This document shows, one piece after another, positions 42,728-50,837 of a DNA stretch of 64,000 nucleotides. The translations under genes were made by a program, and so were the position numbers. Under the pieces are notes generated by a model, which was not told where the DNA came from, made no database searches, and worked only from the letters and a program-made list of their open reading frames with translations. Position 1 is the stretch's first letter, and each line of letters starts with the position of its first letter. This DNA comes from Paractinoplanes atraurantiacus (GTDB lineage: Bacteria > Actinomycetota > Actinomycetes > Mycobacteriales > Micromonosporaceae): positions 83,862-147,861 of the forward strand of contig NZ_OBDY01000010.1 of NCBI RefSeq assembly GCF_900215205.1, read 5' to 3'.

Positions 42728-42804
42728 GCCCTTGTAGCGCAGCTGGACAGCGCGCCGGTCTACGAAGCCGGAGATCGGGAGTTCGAATCTCCCCGAGGGC
42801 ACCA
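42728..42804 (+). tRNA. tRNA-Arg (anticodon ACG) with encoded CCA
   Basis: Acceptor GCCCTTG pairs with CGAGGGC, the D-arm is GCGC/GCGC, the anticodon stem CCGGT/GCCGG holds loop CTACGAA (ACG), and the T-arm is GGGAG-TTCGAAT-CTCCC. The discriminator is A (42801) and CCA follows (42802-42804). With inosine at position 34 it would read CGT, CGC and the rare CGA codons. It begins five bases after tRNA-Met. Confidence 0.93.
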
Positions 42805-42817
42805 GGGCTTGTCCTGG

Positions 42818-42890
42818 GCGCCGCTAGCTCAACGGGTAGAGCAACCGCCTCTTAAGCGGTGGGTTCGGGGTTCGAGTCCCTGGCGGCGCA
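42818..42890 (+). tRNA. tRNA-Lys (anticodon CUU)
   Basis: A regular 73-nt cloverleaf: acceptor GCGCCGC/GCGGCGC, D-arm GCTC/GAGC, anticodon stem ACCGC/GCGGT with loop CTCTTAA (CTT), and T-arm CGGGG-TTCGAGT-CCCTG. The discriminator is A and no CCA is encoded. It reads AAG, the dominant Lys codon in this genome. Confidence 0.95.
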
Positions 42891-42892
42891 CT

Positions 42893-42971
42893 CGCAGGGT
42901 AGAGGAGTTCGGTCGTCCTTGCCGGCCTCATAAGCCGGAGATCGCGGGTTCAAATCCCGCCCCTGCCACCA
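42893..42971 (+). tRNA. Initiator-like tRNA-Met (anticodon CAU) with encoded CCA
   Basis: It resembles initiator tRNA: unpaired first position (C1 against C72 rather than the usual A72), GTTCGGT D-loop, anticodon loop CTCATAA, T-arm GCGGG-TTCAAAT-CCCGC, and ACCA end (42968-42971). The anticodon stem is CCGGC/GCCGG instead of the usual run of three G-C pairs in GGG/CCC order. The D-stem is irregular (AGGA/TCCT, shifted by one). It is probably a divergent extra copy. Confidence 0.85.
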
Positions 42972-42987
42972 ACCTACGGGGGGTGCG

Positions 42988-43020
42988 CCGGCCGCCGGAT
43001 CGCGACGATCCGGCGGCCGG
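42988..43020. terminator. Hairpin terminator closing the tRNA unit
   Basis: CCGGCCGCCGGATCG (42988-43002) and its exact complement (43006-43020) form a 15-bp stem with loop CGA. It lies 16 bases after the last tRNA and 12 bases before the end of the convergent lipoprotein gene, so it can serve both. There is no clear T-tract. Confidence 0.8.
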
Positions 43021-43032
43021 TGCCGCGCTCTG

Positions 43033-43779
43033 TCAGTCGTAGTAGAAGTCCATCGCCTCGCCGACGCGTTTCGGCTTGGCGACCGTGACCGGCTTGCCGT
43101 GTGCGCTGAAGGTGGTCGTCATCTTCAGCGTCTCCTTGTTGTTGACCTGCACGTCGATCCGGGTGATCCAGCCGTTGGCGTCGGTGAAGGCCTTGAAGTC
43201 GGCCGAGCCACCGATGATCCAGATGCTGGGCGCGCCGATCGGCAGGAAGTCCTCCTTGCCCGCGCTCGGGTCGAATGTGCCGCTGAAACCGCGCGGGCCC
43301 GTCTTCCGTACGGTCTCAATCGATTTGGTGAAAGCGGCCAAGCCGTTCGGGTCGGCCATGTCGACCTGGAGGTACGAGTCCTTCTTGATCCGCCTCAGGT
43401 CGAGGTGGACCCAGGTGCCCTCGCCGGCCTCCTTCTCGTAGAGGTCGCCGGCGATGACGATCCGCTGACGTGACTGCGGGTCCTTGTCGCCGCCGGTGAC
43501 CTTCGTGGTGGTGGAGAGCTTCTTCGCTTTCGGGTCGTACGTGCCGCCGCCCTGGATGCGCTGCTTCTCGGGTGCGGCCGCGTTGACCGCGAACTTGTAC
43601 GGCGCCTTGTGCGTCTTCTGCAGCGCGGTAATGAGATCGGGCTTGGCGGTATCGAGTGGCGACGGCGACGGTGATGGCGCCGCCGCGGTGGAAGATCGGC
43701 CATGGGCGATTTGTGCGGATGATGAGCATCCGGCCAGCATGGAACCGGCCAGAGCCAATATGACCAGACTCTTCTTCAT
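43033..43779 (-). CDS. Lipoprotein, LppX/LprG-like hydrophobic-ligand carrier candidate
   Basis: A 248-residue lipoprotein. Signal peptide MKKSLVILALAGSMLAGCSSS has lipobox LAGC. After a Ser/Pro spacer the mature domain reads DLITALQKTHKAPYKFAVNAA..., then alternating hydrophobic strands (WVHLDLRRIKKDSYLQVDMADPNGL, WITRIDVQVNNKETLKMTTTFS). This is like the half-barrel fold of LppX/LprG-type lipoproteins that carry lipids across the cell wall, and of many actinobacterial lipoproteins of unknown function. It starts with ATG at 43779, with the promoter in 43780-43907, shared divergently with the pyruvate dehydrogenase gene. Confidence 0.82.
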   Translation of the reverse strand: MKKSLVILALAGSMLAGCSSSAQIAHGRSSTAAAPSPSPSPLDTAKPDLITALQKTHKAPYKFAVNAAAPEKQRIQGGGTYDPKAKKLSTTTKVTGGDKDPQSRQRIVIAGDLYEKEAGEGTWVHLDLRRIKKDSYLQVDMADPNGLAAFTKSIETVRKTGPRGFSGTFDPSAGKEDFLPIGAPSIWIIGGSADFKAFTDANGWITRIDVQVNNKETLKMTTTFSAHGKPVTVAKPKRVGEAMDFYYD

Positions 43780-43907
43780 TTATCCCCCGTGTGGTGCCTG
43801 ACGTGCATCGATACCTTAGATCAACCCGTGTGTGAGGAGCGACTCCGTTGCGCCGGCGACGGCCGCGGGTACCCAGACCCCCGTATCCACGAGGGCGGGA
43901 GGCCGAA

Positions 43908-45647
43908 ATGTTCGGCAGGAGTCAGACGGTGGCGGACCAGCTGGTCGAGGTGCTGGTCCAGGCGGGTGTGCGGCGCATCTACGGGATCGTGGGCGACAGC
44001 CTCAACTCGCTGAGCGACGCGATCCGGCGCAGCGACGAGATCGAATGGGTGCACGTGCACAACGAGGAGGCGGCGGCGTTCGCGGCGGCCGCCGAGGCGC
44101 AGCTCACCGGCAAGCTGGCGGTCTGCGCCGGCAGTTGCGGGCCGGGCAACACCCACCTGATCCAGGGCGTCTTCGACGCGCACCGCTCGGGCGTGCCGGT
44201 GCTGGCCCTGGCCTCGCACATCGTCTCGACCGAGATCGGCACCGGCTTCTTCCAGGAGACCGACCCGAAGCGCCTGTTCGAGCAGGCCAGCCACTGGACC
44301 GAGATGGTGTCGTCGCCCGAGCAGATGCCGCGGATGGCCCGGGTGGGCATCCAGACCGCGGTCGGCAAGCGGGGCGCGGCCGTGCTCGTGCTGCCGGGGG
44401 ATGTGCTGGCGATGGAGGCGACGAACGAGACCGGTGCGGGCCATCCCGTGGCCGGTCCGGTGATCGGCGCGCCGCCGGCCGAGGTGATCGAGGATCTGGC
44501 CGTACGGATCAACGCCGCCGGCAAGGTGGCGATCTTCGGTGGGATCGGGTGCACGGGCGCGCGCGACGAGGTGCTGGAGCTGGCCGGGGTGCTGAACGCG
44601 CCGGTCGGGCACACCCTGCGCGGCAAGGACGTCCTGCAGTACGACAACCCGTACGACGTGGGAATGACCGGTCTTCTGGGTTATGGCTCCTGCTACGAGG
44701 CCATGCACGAGGCCGACCTGGTCCTGCTGCTGGGCACCGACTTCCCGTACCGCCAGTTCCTGCCGCAGAAGAACACGATCCAGGTCGACATCGACCCGTC
44801 GCGGCTGGGCCGGCGCACCGCGCTCGAGCTGGGCGTGGCCGGCGACGTCGGCGCGACGATCCGCGCCCTGCTGCCCAAGCTGCGCCAGAAGGACGGCAAG
44901 TTCCTGGGCAAGATGCTGCACAAGCACGTCGACGAGCTCGACAAGGTGGTCAACGCCTACACCCACGACGTCGACAACCTGGTGCCGATCCACCCCGAGT
45001 ACGTGGCCCGGGTGCTCGACGAGGAGGCGGCCGACGACGCGGTCTTCACCGTCGACACGGGCATGTGCTGCAGCTGGGCCGCCCGTTTCATCACCCCGAA
45101 CGGGCGGCGCCGGATCCTCGGCTCGTTCGTGCACGGCACCATGGCCAACGCCCTGCCGCACGCGCTCGGCGCCGCCAAGCTCGACCCGCGGCGCCAGGTG
45201 GTCTCGATGTCGGGTGACGGCGGCCTGGCCATGCTGCTCGGTGAGCTGCTCACCGCCCGTACCCATCAATTGCCCGTCAAGGTCGTGGTCTTCAACAACT
45301 CGAGCCTGGGCATGGTCCGCCTCGAGATGATGGTGGCCGGCGACCCGCCCTACGAGACCGACCACGACGCGGTCGATTTCGCGGCCATCGCGAAGGCCGC
45401 GGGCTTCCACACCGTGCGGGTGGAGAAGCCGGGCGAGCTCAGGGCGGCACTGCGCTCGGTGCTCGACCACGACGGGCCGGCGCTGCTCGACGTGGTGACC
45501 GACCCGAACGCGCTGGAGATCCCGCCGCACATCACGGCCGAGGAGGCGAAGGGGTTCGCCCTCGCCGCCGGCAAGACGGTGCTCGCCGGCGGCGTCGGTC
45601 AGATGCTGCAGCTGGCCCGCACGAACCTGCGCAACTTCCCCCGTTGA
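43908..45647 (+). CDS. poxB: Pyruvate dehydrogenase (quinone)/pyruvate oxidase
   Basis: A 579-residue thiamine-diphosphate and FAD enzyme that decarboxylates pyruvate to acetate and CO2 and passes electrons to membrane quinones. Motifs are VRRIYGIVGDSLNSLSDAIRR, the catalytic Glu in HNEEAAAFAAAAEAQ, the central FAD domain and the ThDP motif MSGDGGLAMLLGELLTA...VVVFNN. The length matches E. coli PoxB (572). The C-terminal membrane-associating helix (GKTVLAGGVGQMLQLARTNLRNFPR) is present. It starts with ATG at 43908 with GGGCGGGAGG upstream. It is convergent with the desaturase gene with only one base between them. Confidence 0.93.
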   Translation: MFGRSQTVADQLVEVLVQAGVRRIYGIVGDSLNSLSDAIRRSDEIEWVHVHNEEAAAFAAAAEAQLTGKLAVCAGSCGPGNTHLIQGVFDAHRSGVPVLALASHIVSTEIGTGFFQETDPKRLFEQASHWTEMVSSPEQMPRMARVGIQTAVGKRGAAVLVLPGDVLAMEATNETGAGHPVAGPVIGAPPAEVIEDLAVRINAAGKVAIFGGIGCTGARDEVLELAGVLNAPVGHTLRGKDVLQYDNPYDVGMTGLLGYGSCYEAMHEADLVLLLGTDFPYRQFLPQKNTIQVDIDPSRLGRRTALELGVAGDVGATIRALLPKLRQKDGKFLGKMLHKHVDELDKVVNAYTHDVDNLVPIHPEYVARVLDEEAADDAVFTVDTGMCCSWAARFITPNGRRRILGSFVHGTMANALPHALGAAKLDPRRQVVSMSGDGGLAMLLGELLTARTHQLPVKVVVFNNSSLGMVRLEMMVAGDPPYETDHDAVDFAAIAKAAGFHTVRVEKPGELRAALRSVLDHDGPALLDVVTDPNALEIPPHITAEEAKGFALAAGKTVLAGGVGQMLQLARTNLRNFPR

Positions 45648-45648
45648 T

Positions 45649-46647
45649 CTATCGGCGGAGGTCGGCTCCCACCTCGTGCAGATGTGTCAGGGCCTGCCGG
45701 TATGAATCGGTCAGGCTGGTCATCTCGTACGGGACGCCGATCTCCGCGCAGTACGCCTGCACGATCGGCTGCGCCTTGGGCAGGTTGGGCGTCGGCATCG
45801 CCGGGAACAGGTGGTGCTCGATCTGGTAGTTCAGCCCGCCCAGGGCGATGTCGGTGAGCCGGCCGCCGCGCACGTTGCGCGAGGTCAGTACCTGCTTGCG
45901 CAGGAAGTCCTCGGTGCCGTCGGGGTGTGGCATGCCCTTATGGTTGGGCGCGAAGGTCATTCCAAGATAGACACCGAAGATCGCTTGGTGTACGACGAAG
46001 AACGCGACCGCCTGCAGCGGAGTCAGCACCAGCGCCAATGCCGCGATATATCCGATAAAATGGACACCAAGCAGAGTGGCTTCGACGCCGCGGCGCTTGA
46101 CCGTTCCGTTCAGCAATGCCCGGACGCTGTCTTTCTTCAGCGACAAGCCGAGCAACGTCAGCAACGGAAAGAAGAGATATGCCTGATATTTCCCGATAAA
46201 ACCTCTGGCGTTCTCTGGCGACCATGCCAGCACGCCCGGGCCGACGTCCGGATCGAGGTCGTCGTGGTTCGGGTTGGCGTGATGCTTGGTGTGCTTGTCC
46301 ATCCAGTAGCCGTAGGACATGCCCATGGCCAGATTCGCCACGATCATGCCGGCCCGGGAGCTCGGCTTGTTGGTGCGGAACACCTGCCGGTGGGCCAGGT
46401 CGTGCGCGACCAGCGCCGTCTGGGCGAAGACCACCGCGAGGAACGCCGCCACCGCGAGGGTCCACCACGACGCCCCGATCACGAAGAAGGCGCCCCAGCC
46501 GGCCACGAGAGCGGCCGCGACCAGGCTGAGGCGCAGCGCGTAGTAGCCCGGCCGCCGGCGCAGCAGACCGGCCGCGTTGATCCGCCGGTTGAGTTCCGCG
46601 AAGTCGCTGCCGGCCGTCGCTCTCGGCCGCTCTGCCATAGTCGTCAT
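45649..46647 (-). CDS. Membrane fatty-acid desaturase (front-end/acyl-lipid type)
   Basis: A 332-residue di-iron membrane desaturase. Three His boxes are present: HDLAH (HxxxH), HTKHH (HxxHH) and NYQIEHHLFP (QxxHH). The QxxHH form of the last box is typical of delta-6-type front-end and many actinobacterial acyl-lipid desaturases. Four to six hydrophobic helices surround them (ALRLSLVAAALVAGWGAFFVIGA and others). No cytochrome b5 domain is fused. It starts at ATG 46647, or 46638 in the same frame; the upstream in-frame extension is unlike a protein. It is likely involved in membrane-lipid unsaturation. Confidence 0.92.
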   Translation of the reverse strand: MTTMAERPRATAGSDFAELNRRINAAGLLRRRPGYYALRLSLVAAALVAGWGAFFVIGASWWTLAVAAFLAVVFAQTALVAHDLAHRQVFRTNKPSSRAGMIVANLAMGMSYGYWMDKHTKHHANPNHDDLDPDVGPGVLAWSPENARGFIGKYQAYLFFPLLTLLGLSLKKDSVRALLNGTVKRRGVEATLLGVHFIGYIAALALVLTPLQAVAFFVVHQAIFGVYLGMTFAPNHKGMPHPDGTEDFLRKQVLTSRNVRGGRLTDIALGGLNYQIEHHLFPAMPTPNLPKAQPIVQAYCAEIGVPYEMTSLTDSYRQALTHLHEVGADLRR

Positions 46648-46757
46648 GCCGATCAAGGCTTCCCGGTTTCCCGCGCGAGGGCAGTAATGCCAGGCCCCCG
46701 AATTCGGTAGGGCTAGCACTACTGACCCGACCGGCGCCGGTGGGTCACGATGAGTCG

Positions 46758-48044
46758 GTGGAGACACGAGACTGGATACGCGACGGGCTGCGGGCGGTGG
46801 CCACCGGGCTGCTGACGATCGTGCTGGCGATCATGAACATCCCGCTGTTCGTGTTCTTCGTGCTCGGGCTGGTGCTGACCCCGGTGCTCGGCCTCGGGCT
46901 GGTGATGGTGCCGGGCGTGACCGCGCTGATCCGGGCCAAGGCCGACCTGTCCCGGCGGCTCGCCGGGTGGTACGGGGTGCACATCGAGCGGCCCTACCGC
47001 CCGCGCCCCGAGGGCAGCCTGCCGATCGGCTGGGGCGCGTTCCGGCGGATCGTCGCCGACCCGGCCACCTGGCGCGACTTCGCCTGGCTGCTGCCGGGCG
47101 CGGTGGCCGGACTGGCCCTCGGCGTCCTCACGCTGTTCCTGCCGGCGTACGGACTGGAGGGCATCATCCTGCTGCCGCTCTGGCTGCACCTCGGCGGTGT
47201 CTGGTACGGCTACGGCGTCAACTGGCCGATCGAGAGCGTCGCCCAGGGCTTCCTGTCGCTGCCCCAGGGCGTGCTCATCCTCATGCTGGGCCTGGTCGTC
47301 GCGCCCTACCTGCGCCGCTTCGACGCGCTGTTCAACCAGCTCTTCCTCGGGCCGACCAAGGCCGCCGAGCTGCGCTCGCGGGTCAGCCGGCTGACCGTCA
47401 CCCGGGCCGACGCGGTCGACGCCCAGGCCGCCGAGCTGCGCCGCATCGAGCGCGACCTGCACGACGGCGCCCAGGCCCGGCTGGCCTCGCTCGGCATGAC
47501 CATCGGCCTGGCCGAGGAGCTGGTCGAGCGCGACCCGGCCACCGCCCGCAAGCTACTGGCCGAGGCCCGCGAGACGAGCTCCGACGCGCTGACCGAGCTG
47601 CGTCACCTGGTCCGCGGCATCCACCCGCCGGTGCTGGCCGAGCGTGGCCTCGACGGGGCCGTGCGCGCGCTCGCGCTGACCCTGCGCATTCCGACGTCGG
47701 TCGATTCCTCGCTCACCGGCCGTCTCGAGACGCCGGTCGAGTCCGCTGCCTACTTCGCGGTCGCCGAGTGCCTGGCCAACGTGGTGCGCCACAGCGGCGC
47801 GACCTTCGCCTACGTCAGCATGCGCCGCGAGGGCGACCTGCTGCTCCTCGAGGTCGGCGACGACGGGCACGGCGGCGCCGACCCGGCGCGGGGGACGGGT
47901 CTGGCCGGAATGGAACGACGCCTCGCCGCCTTCGATGGCACGATGTCCGTGTCCAGCCCGCCGGGCGGACCGACCATCGTGACCATGGAGCTGCCGTGCG
48001 CGTCGTCATCGCCGAGGACCATGCTCTCCTCCGGGACGGACTGA
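46758..48044 (+). CDS. Two-component sensor histidine kinase (NarL/DesK type)
   Basis: A 428-residue membrane kinase. The N-terminal sensor part has about five hydrophobic helices in a putative sensor domain (GLRAVATGLLTIVLAIMNIPL..., LVVAPYLRRF). The HisKA_3 dimerisation helix contains the phospho-acceptor His in ELRRIERDLHDGAQARLASLG. The HATPase domain has AVAECLANVVRHSGA and DDGHGGADPARGTGLAGMERR. The start is uncertain (GTG 46758 or GTG 46740). Its 3' end overlaps the response regulator start by 49 bases, so the pair is one operon. Confidence 0.92.
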   Translation: METRDWIRDGLRAVATGLLTIVLAIMNIPLFVFFVLGLVLTPVLGLGLVMVPGVTALIRAKADLSRRLAGWYGVHIERPYRPRPEGSLPIGWGAFRRIVADPATWRDFAWLLPGAVAGLALGVLTLFLPAYGLEGIILLPLWLHLGGVWYGYGVNWPIESVAQGFLSLPQGVLILMLGLVVAPYLRRFDALFNQLFLGPTKAAELRSRVSRLTVTRADAVDAQAAELRRIERDLHDGAQARLASLGMTIGLAEELVERDPATARKLLAEARETSSDALTELRHLVRGIHPPVLAERGLDGAVRALALTLRIPTSVDSSLTGRLETPVESAAYFAVAECLANVVRHSGATFAYVSMRREGDLLLLEVGDDGHGGADPARGTGLAGMERRLAAFDGTMSVSSPPGGPTIVTMELPCASSSPRTMLSSGTD

Positions 48045-48631
48045 CCCGGATCCTTCAGGCGTTCGACTACGAGGTGATCGCCGTCGTCGACAACGGCCCG
48101 TCGGTGCTGCCCACACTGCTGGAGCAGAAACCCGACGTGGCCGTCCTCGACGTCCGGCTCCCGCCGACCTTCACCGACGAGGGGCTCCAGGCGGCCATCG
48201 CCGCGCGGGCCGAGGTGCCGGGTCTGCCGATCCTGGTGCTGTCCCAGCACGTCGAGCCGTTGTACGCGCGGGAGCTGCTCTCCGACCGCAAGGGCGGCGT
48301 CGGCTACCTGCTGAAGGACCGGGTGTCCGACGTGGCCCAGTTCATCGACGCGGTGCAGCAGGTCGCGGGCGGTGGCACGGTGATGGACCCCGAGGTCGTG
48401 GCCCAGCTGCTCGAGCGCAACCGGCCGATCGACGTGCTCACGGCCCGCGAGCGCGAGGTGCTCGGCGAGATGGCGGCCGGCCGGTCCAACGCGGCGATCG
48501 CGGGCCGGCTCTTCGTCACCGAGAAGGCCGTGAGCAAGCACATCAACAACATCTTCACCAAGCTCGGCCTGCCGCCCTCGGAGGACGACAACCGCCGGGT
48601 GCTGGCCGTGCTGGCCTATCTGGACAGCTGA
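47996..48631 (+). CDS. LuxR-type response regulator
   Basis: A 211-residue partner of the upstream kinase. The receiver domain begins RVVIAEDHALLRDGLTRIL with the phospho-acceptor Asp in DVAVLDVRLPP and Lys in LLKDRVSDV. The C-terminal LuxR helix-turn-helix reads LTAREREVLGEMAAGRSNAAIAGRLFVTEKAVSKHINNIFTKLGL in layout. The GTG at 47996 overlaps the kinase gene by 49 bases. The neighbouring desaturase might be a target, as in DesK/DesR systems, but that is speculation from proximity. Its stop overlaps the end of the convergent LLM gene by 16 bases. Confidence 0.93.
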   Translation: MRVVIAEDHALLRDGLTRILQAFDYEVIAVVDNGPSVLPTLLEQKPDVAVLDVRLPPTFTDEGLQAAIAARAEVPGLPILVLSQHVEPLYARELLSDRKGGVGYLLKDRVSDVAQFIDAVQQVAGGGTVMDPEVVAQLLERNRPIDVLTAREREVLGEMAAGRSNAAIAGRLFVTEKAVSKHINNIFTKLGLPPSEDDNRRVLAVLAYLDS

Positions 48632-49545
48632 GGCAGCACCTCGGAGGCGATCAGGTCGACGTGGTCGAGGTCGTCCATCTCGGTGATCCGCAGGTGGACG
48701 CGGGTCGCGCCGATCTCCCGCAACTCGCCGATCCGCTGGACGAGGCGGCCGGGGGAGCCGACCACCGGGTCCTCCGGCGGCAGCACGCTCTTGGCGTGCA
48801 GCGGGGCCTCGCGGCGCTTGGCCTCGGCGTCGGTCCGCCCCAGGGCCACGACGACACCGGCCGAGAAGGTGATCGGGCGCGTGCGGTCCTTGGCGGCCAC
48901 CCGCACCCGCTCGAAGGCGGCGGCGGTGTCGGCCACGCTCTTGAACGGCATGTTGTATTCGTCGGCGTAGCGGGCGGCCAGCTCGGGCGTGCGCTTCGGC
49001 CCCTTGCCACCCACGATGATCGGCGGATGCGGCCGCTGGACCGGCCGGGGCAGGGCGGGCGCGTCGCGGAGCTGATAGTGCTTTCCGTCGTACGAGTAAG
49101 CCTCGCCCTCGGGCGTCCCCCAGATCCCGGTCAGGATCTTCAACTGCTCCTCGAGGCGGTCGAAACGCTCACCCAGCGGCGGGAACGGGATGCCGTACGC
49201 GCTGTGCTCGATCTCGACCCAGCCCGCGCCCATGCCGAGCTCGACCCGGCCGCCGCTCATCTGGTCGACCTGCGCCACCATGATCGACAGTGGACCGGGC
49301 AGCCGGAACGTGGCCGAGTTGACCAGCGTGCCCAGGCGCAGCGTGGTCGTCTCGCGGGCCAGGCCGGCCAGAGTGATCCACGCGTCCGTCGGGCCGGGCA
49401 GCCCCGGCTCGGGCGTCAGCGACCGGTAGTGGTCGGCCCGCAGCAATCCCTCGAAACCGGCGTCCTCGGCGTGCCGGGCCAACCTCAATTGGGTGTCGTA
49501 CGTCGCACCCCGGTGCGGCTCGATGAACAGACAGACGCGCATCAT
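48616..49545 (-). CDS. LLM-class F420-dependent oxidoreductase
   Basis: A 309-residue member of the luciferase-like monooxygenase superfamily. Motifs are RLARHAEDAGFEGLLRADHY, TLVNSATFRLPG, GRVELGMGAGWVEIEHSAYGIPFP and PPIIVGGKGPKRTPELAARYADEYN. The F420-type subgroup in actinomycetes has this layout, so the likely cofactor is F420; FMN is possible. The substrate is unknown. The start is given at the first of two tandem ATG codons (49545 and 49542). Confidence 0.9.
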   Translation of the reverse strand: MMRVCLFIEPHRGATYDTQLRLARHAEDAGFEGLLRADHYRSLTPEPGLPGPTDAWITLAGLARETTTLRLGTLVNSATFRLPGPLSIMVAQVDQMSGGRVELGMGAGWVEIEHSAYGIPFPPLGERFDRLEEQLKILTGIWGTPEGEAYSYDGKHYQLRDAPALPRPVQRPHPPIIVGGKGPKRTPELAARYADEYNMPFKSVADTAAAFERVRVAAKDRTRPITFSAGVVVALGRTDAEAKRREAPLHAKSVLPPEDPVVGSPGRLVQRIGELREIGATRVHLRITEMDDLDHVDLIASEVLPQLSR

Positions 49546-49733
49546 CGTCCCTAATTTCCCTGATCGGACGCATACCCGGCTCATCATGATCGATCGTGAA
49601 GGATCCGTCCACTTCGGGGTTGAGACGAACTTGTCATCGATGTATGGAGCAGTTTGCCCTACGATCCCCGGTCGGGGCATCCCCGTCCCCGCTCGGCGTT
49701 TTGCCGGGAACATACCCCCACCGGAGGATCACG

Positions 49734-50774
49734 GTGCAGAGAAGGACCTTCGTGCGATCGGTCGTCGCCGGCGCCCTCGCCCTCACGATGAGCGCCGCGG
49801 CCGGCTGCTCCGACGACTCCGGCGACTCCGACGGCAAGTCCGGCGGCGCCAACGGCTCGACCGAGAAGATCACCTACCTGACCTCCTTCAACACCTTCGG
49901 CCGGGACGCGTACGCCTATGTCGCCCTCGAAAAGGGCTACTTCAAGGACGCGGGCTTCGACGTCGAGATCAAGCCGGGCTCCGGCACCGGTAACAACATC
50001 AAGGCCATCGTGGCCGGTCAGGCCCAGTTCACCCCGGTCGACCTCACCGGCGCCCTGCTGAACGCGGGCGGCAAGGACAAGGTCACCGGCTTCACCGCGG
50101 TCGCCGCGATCCAGCAGCGCACGATGGCCGCGATCATCGCGCTCGAGGACAGCAAGATCGCCTCGCCGAAGGACCTGGAAGGCAAGCTCATCGCCGACCA
50201 GCCCGGCTCCGTGGTCCAGGGTCTGTTCCCGACGTACGCGAAGCTCGCGAACATCGACGAGACCAAGGTCAAGTGGCAGCCGACCAGCGCGCAGACGCTG
50301 ATGGGCACGCTCGCCTCGGGCAAGGTGCAGGGCATCGGCCAGTTCGTCGTCGGCAAGCCCACGGTGGAGGGCATCGCCAAGAAGAAGGCGGTCGTCCTGC
50401 CGTACAGCGATTACCTCCAGGACCTCTACGGCAACGTCCTGATCACCTCCAGCGACTACGCCAAGAACAACCCGGAGAAGGTCAAGAAGTTCAACGAGGC
50501 GTTGCTCAAGGGCCTCCAGGACTCCATCGACAACCCGGCCGACGCCGGCAAGATCCTCACGAAGTACGTCCCGACGGCGAAGCCCGAGGGCGCGGCCGCC
50601 GAGCTCACCCTGATGGGCCCGTACGTCCGTTCGGCCGCCGCCGGCATCCCGGTCGGCGCGCTCGACGCCGAGCGCGTGGCCCGCAGCATCGCGATCCTGC
50701 AGGGCTCCGGCCAGATCGACCCGGGCCTCAAGCCCGAGTCCGTCATCGACTTCGATCTGACGCCGAAGGCCTGA
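49734..50774 (+). CDS. ABC transporter substrate-binding lipoprotein (SsuA/NMT1 type)
   Basis: A 346-residue lipoprotein. The start is GTG 49734, preceded by GGAGG (49723-49727). The signal ends in lipobox AAGC (SAAAGCSDD). The domain begins KITYLTSFNTFGRDAYAYVALEKGYFKDAGFDVEI, then IVAGQAQFTPVDLTGALL, typical of nitrate/sulfonate/taurine or thiamine-precursor binding proteins. It is followed 63 bases later by the permease. The substrate is unknown: sulfonate or hydroxymethylpyrimidine-like compounds are the usual choices. Confidence 0.92.
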   Translation: MQRRTFVRSVVAGALALTMSAAAGCSDDSGDSDGKSGGANGSTEKITYLTSFNTFGRDAYAYVALEKGYFKDAGFDVEIKPGSGTGNNIKAIVAGQAQFTPVDLTGALLNAGGKDKVTGFTAVAAIQQRTMAAIIALEDSKIASPKDLEGKLIADQPGSVVQGLFPTYAKLANIDETKVKWQPTSAQTLMGTLASGKVQGIGQFVVGKPTVEGIAKKKAVVLPYSDYLQDLYGNVLITSSDYAKNNPEKVKKFNEALLKGLQDSIDNPADAGKILTKYVPTAKPEGAAAELTLMGPYVRSAAAGIPVGALDAERVARSIAILQGSGQIDPGLKPESVIDFDLTPKA

Positions 50775-50837
50775 TCCTCTCTTTCGGTGGGGCGCGCCGT
50801 CTCTCGACGGCGCGCCCGCCCTCGGTAAGGAGCCCTC

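Noticed and set aside
42424..42971. tRNA array as an integration site of a phage or ICE
   Set aside because: No integrase, no repeated tRNA 3' end and no phage or conjugation genes were found on either side within the window.
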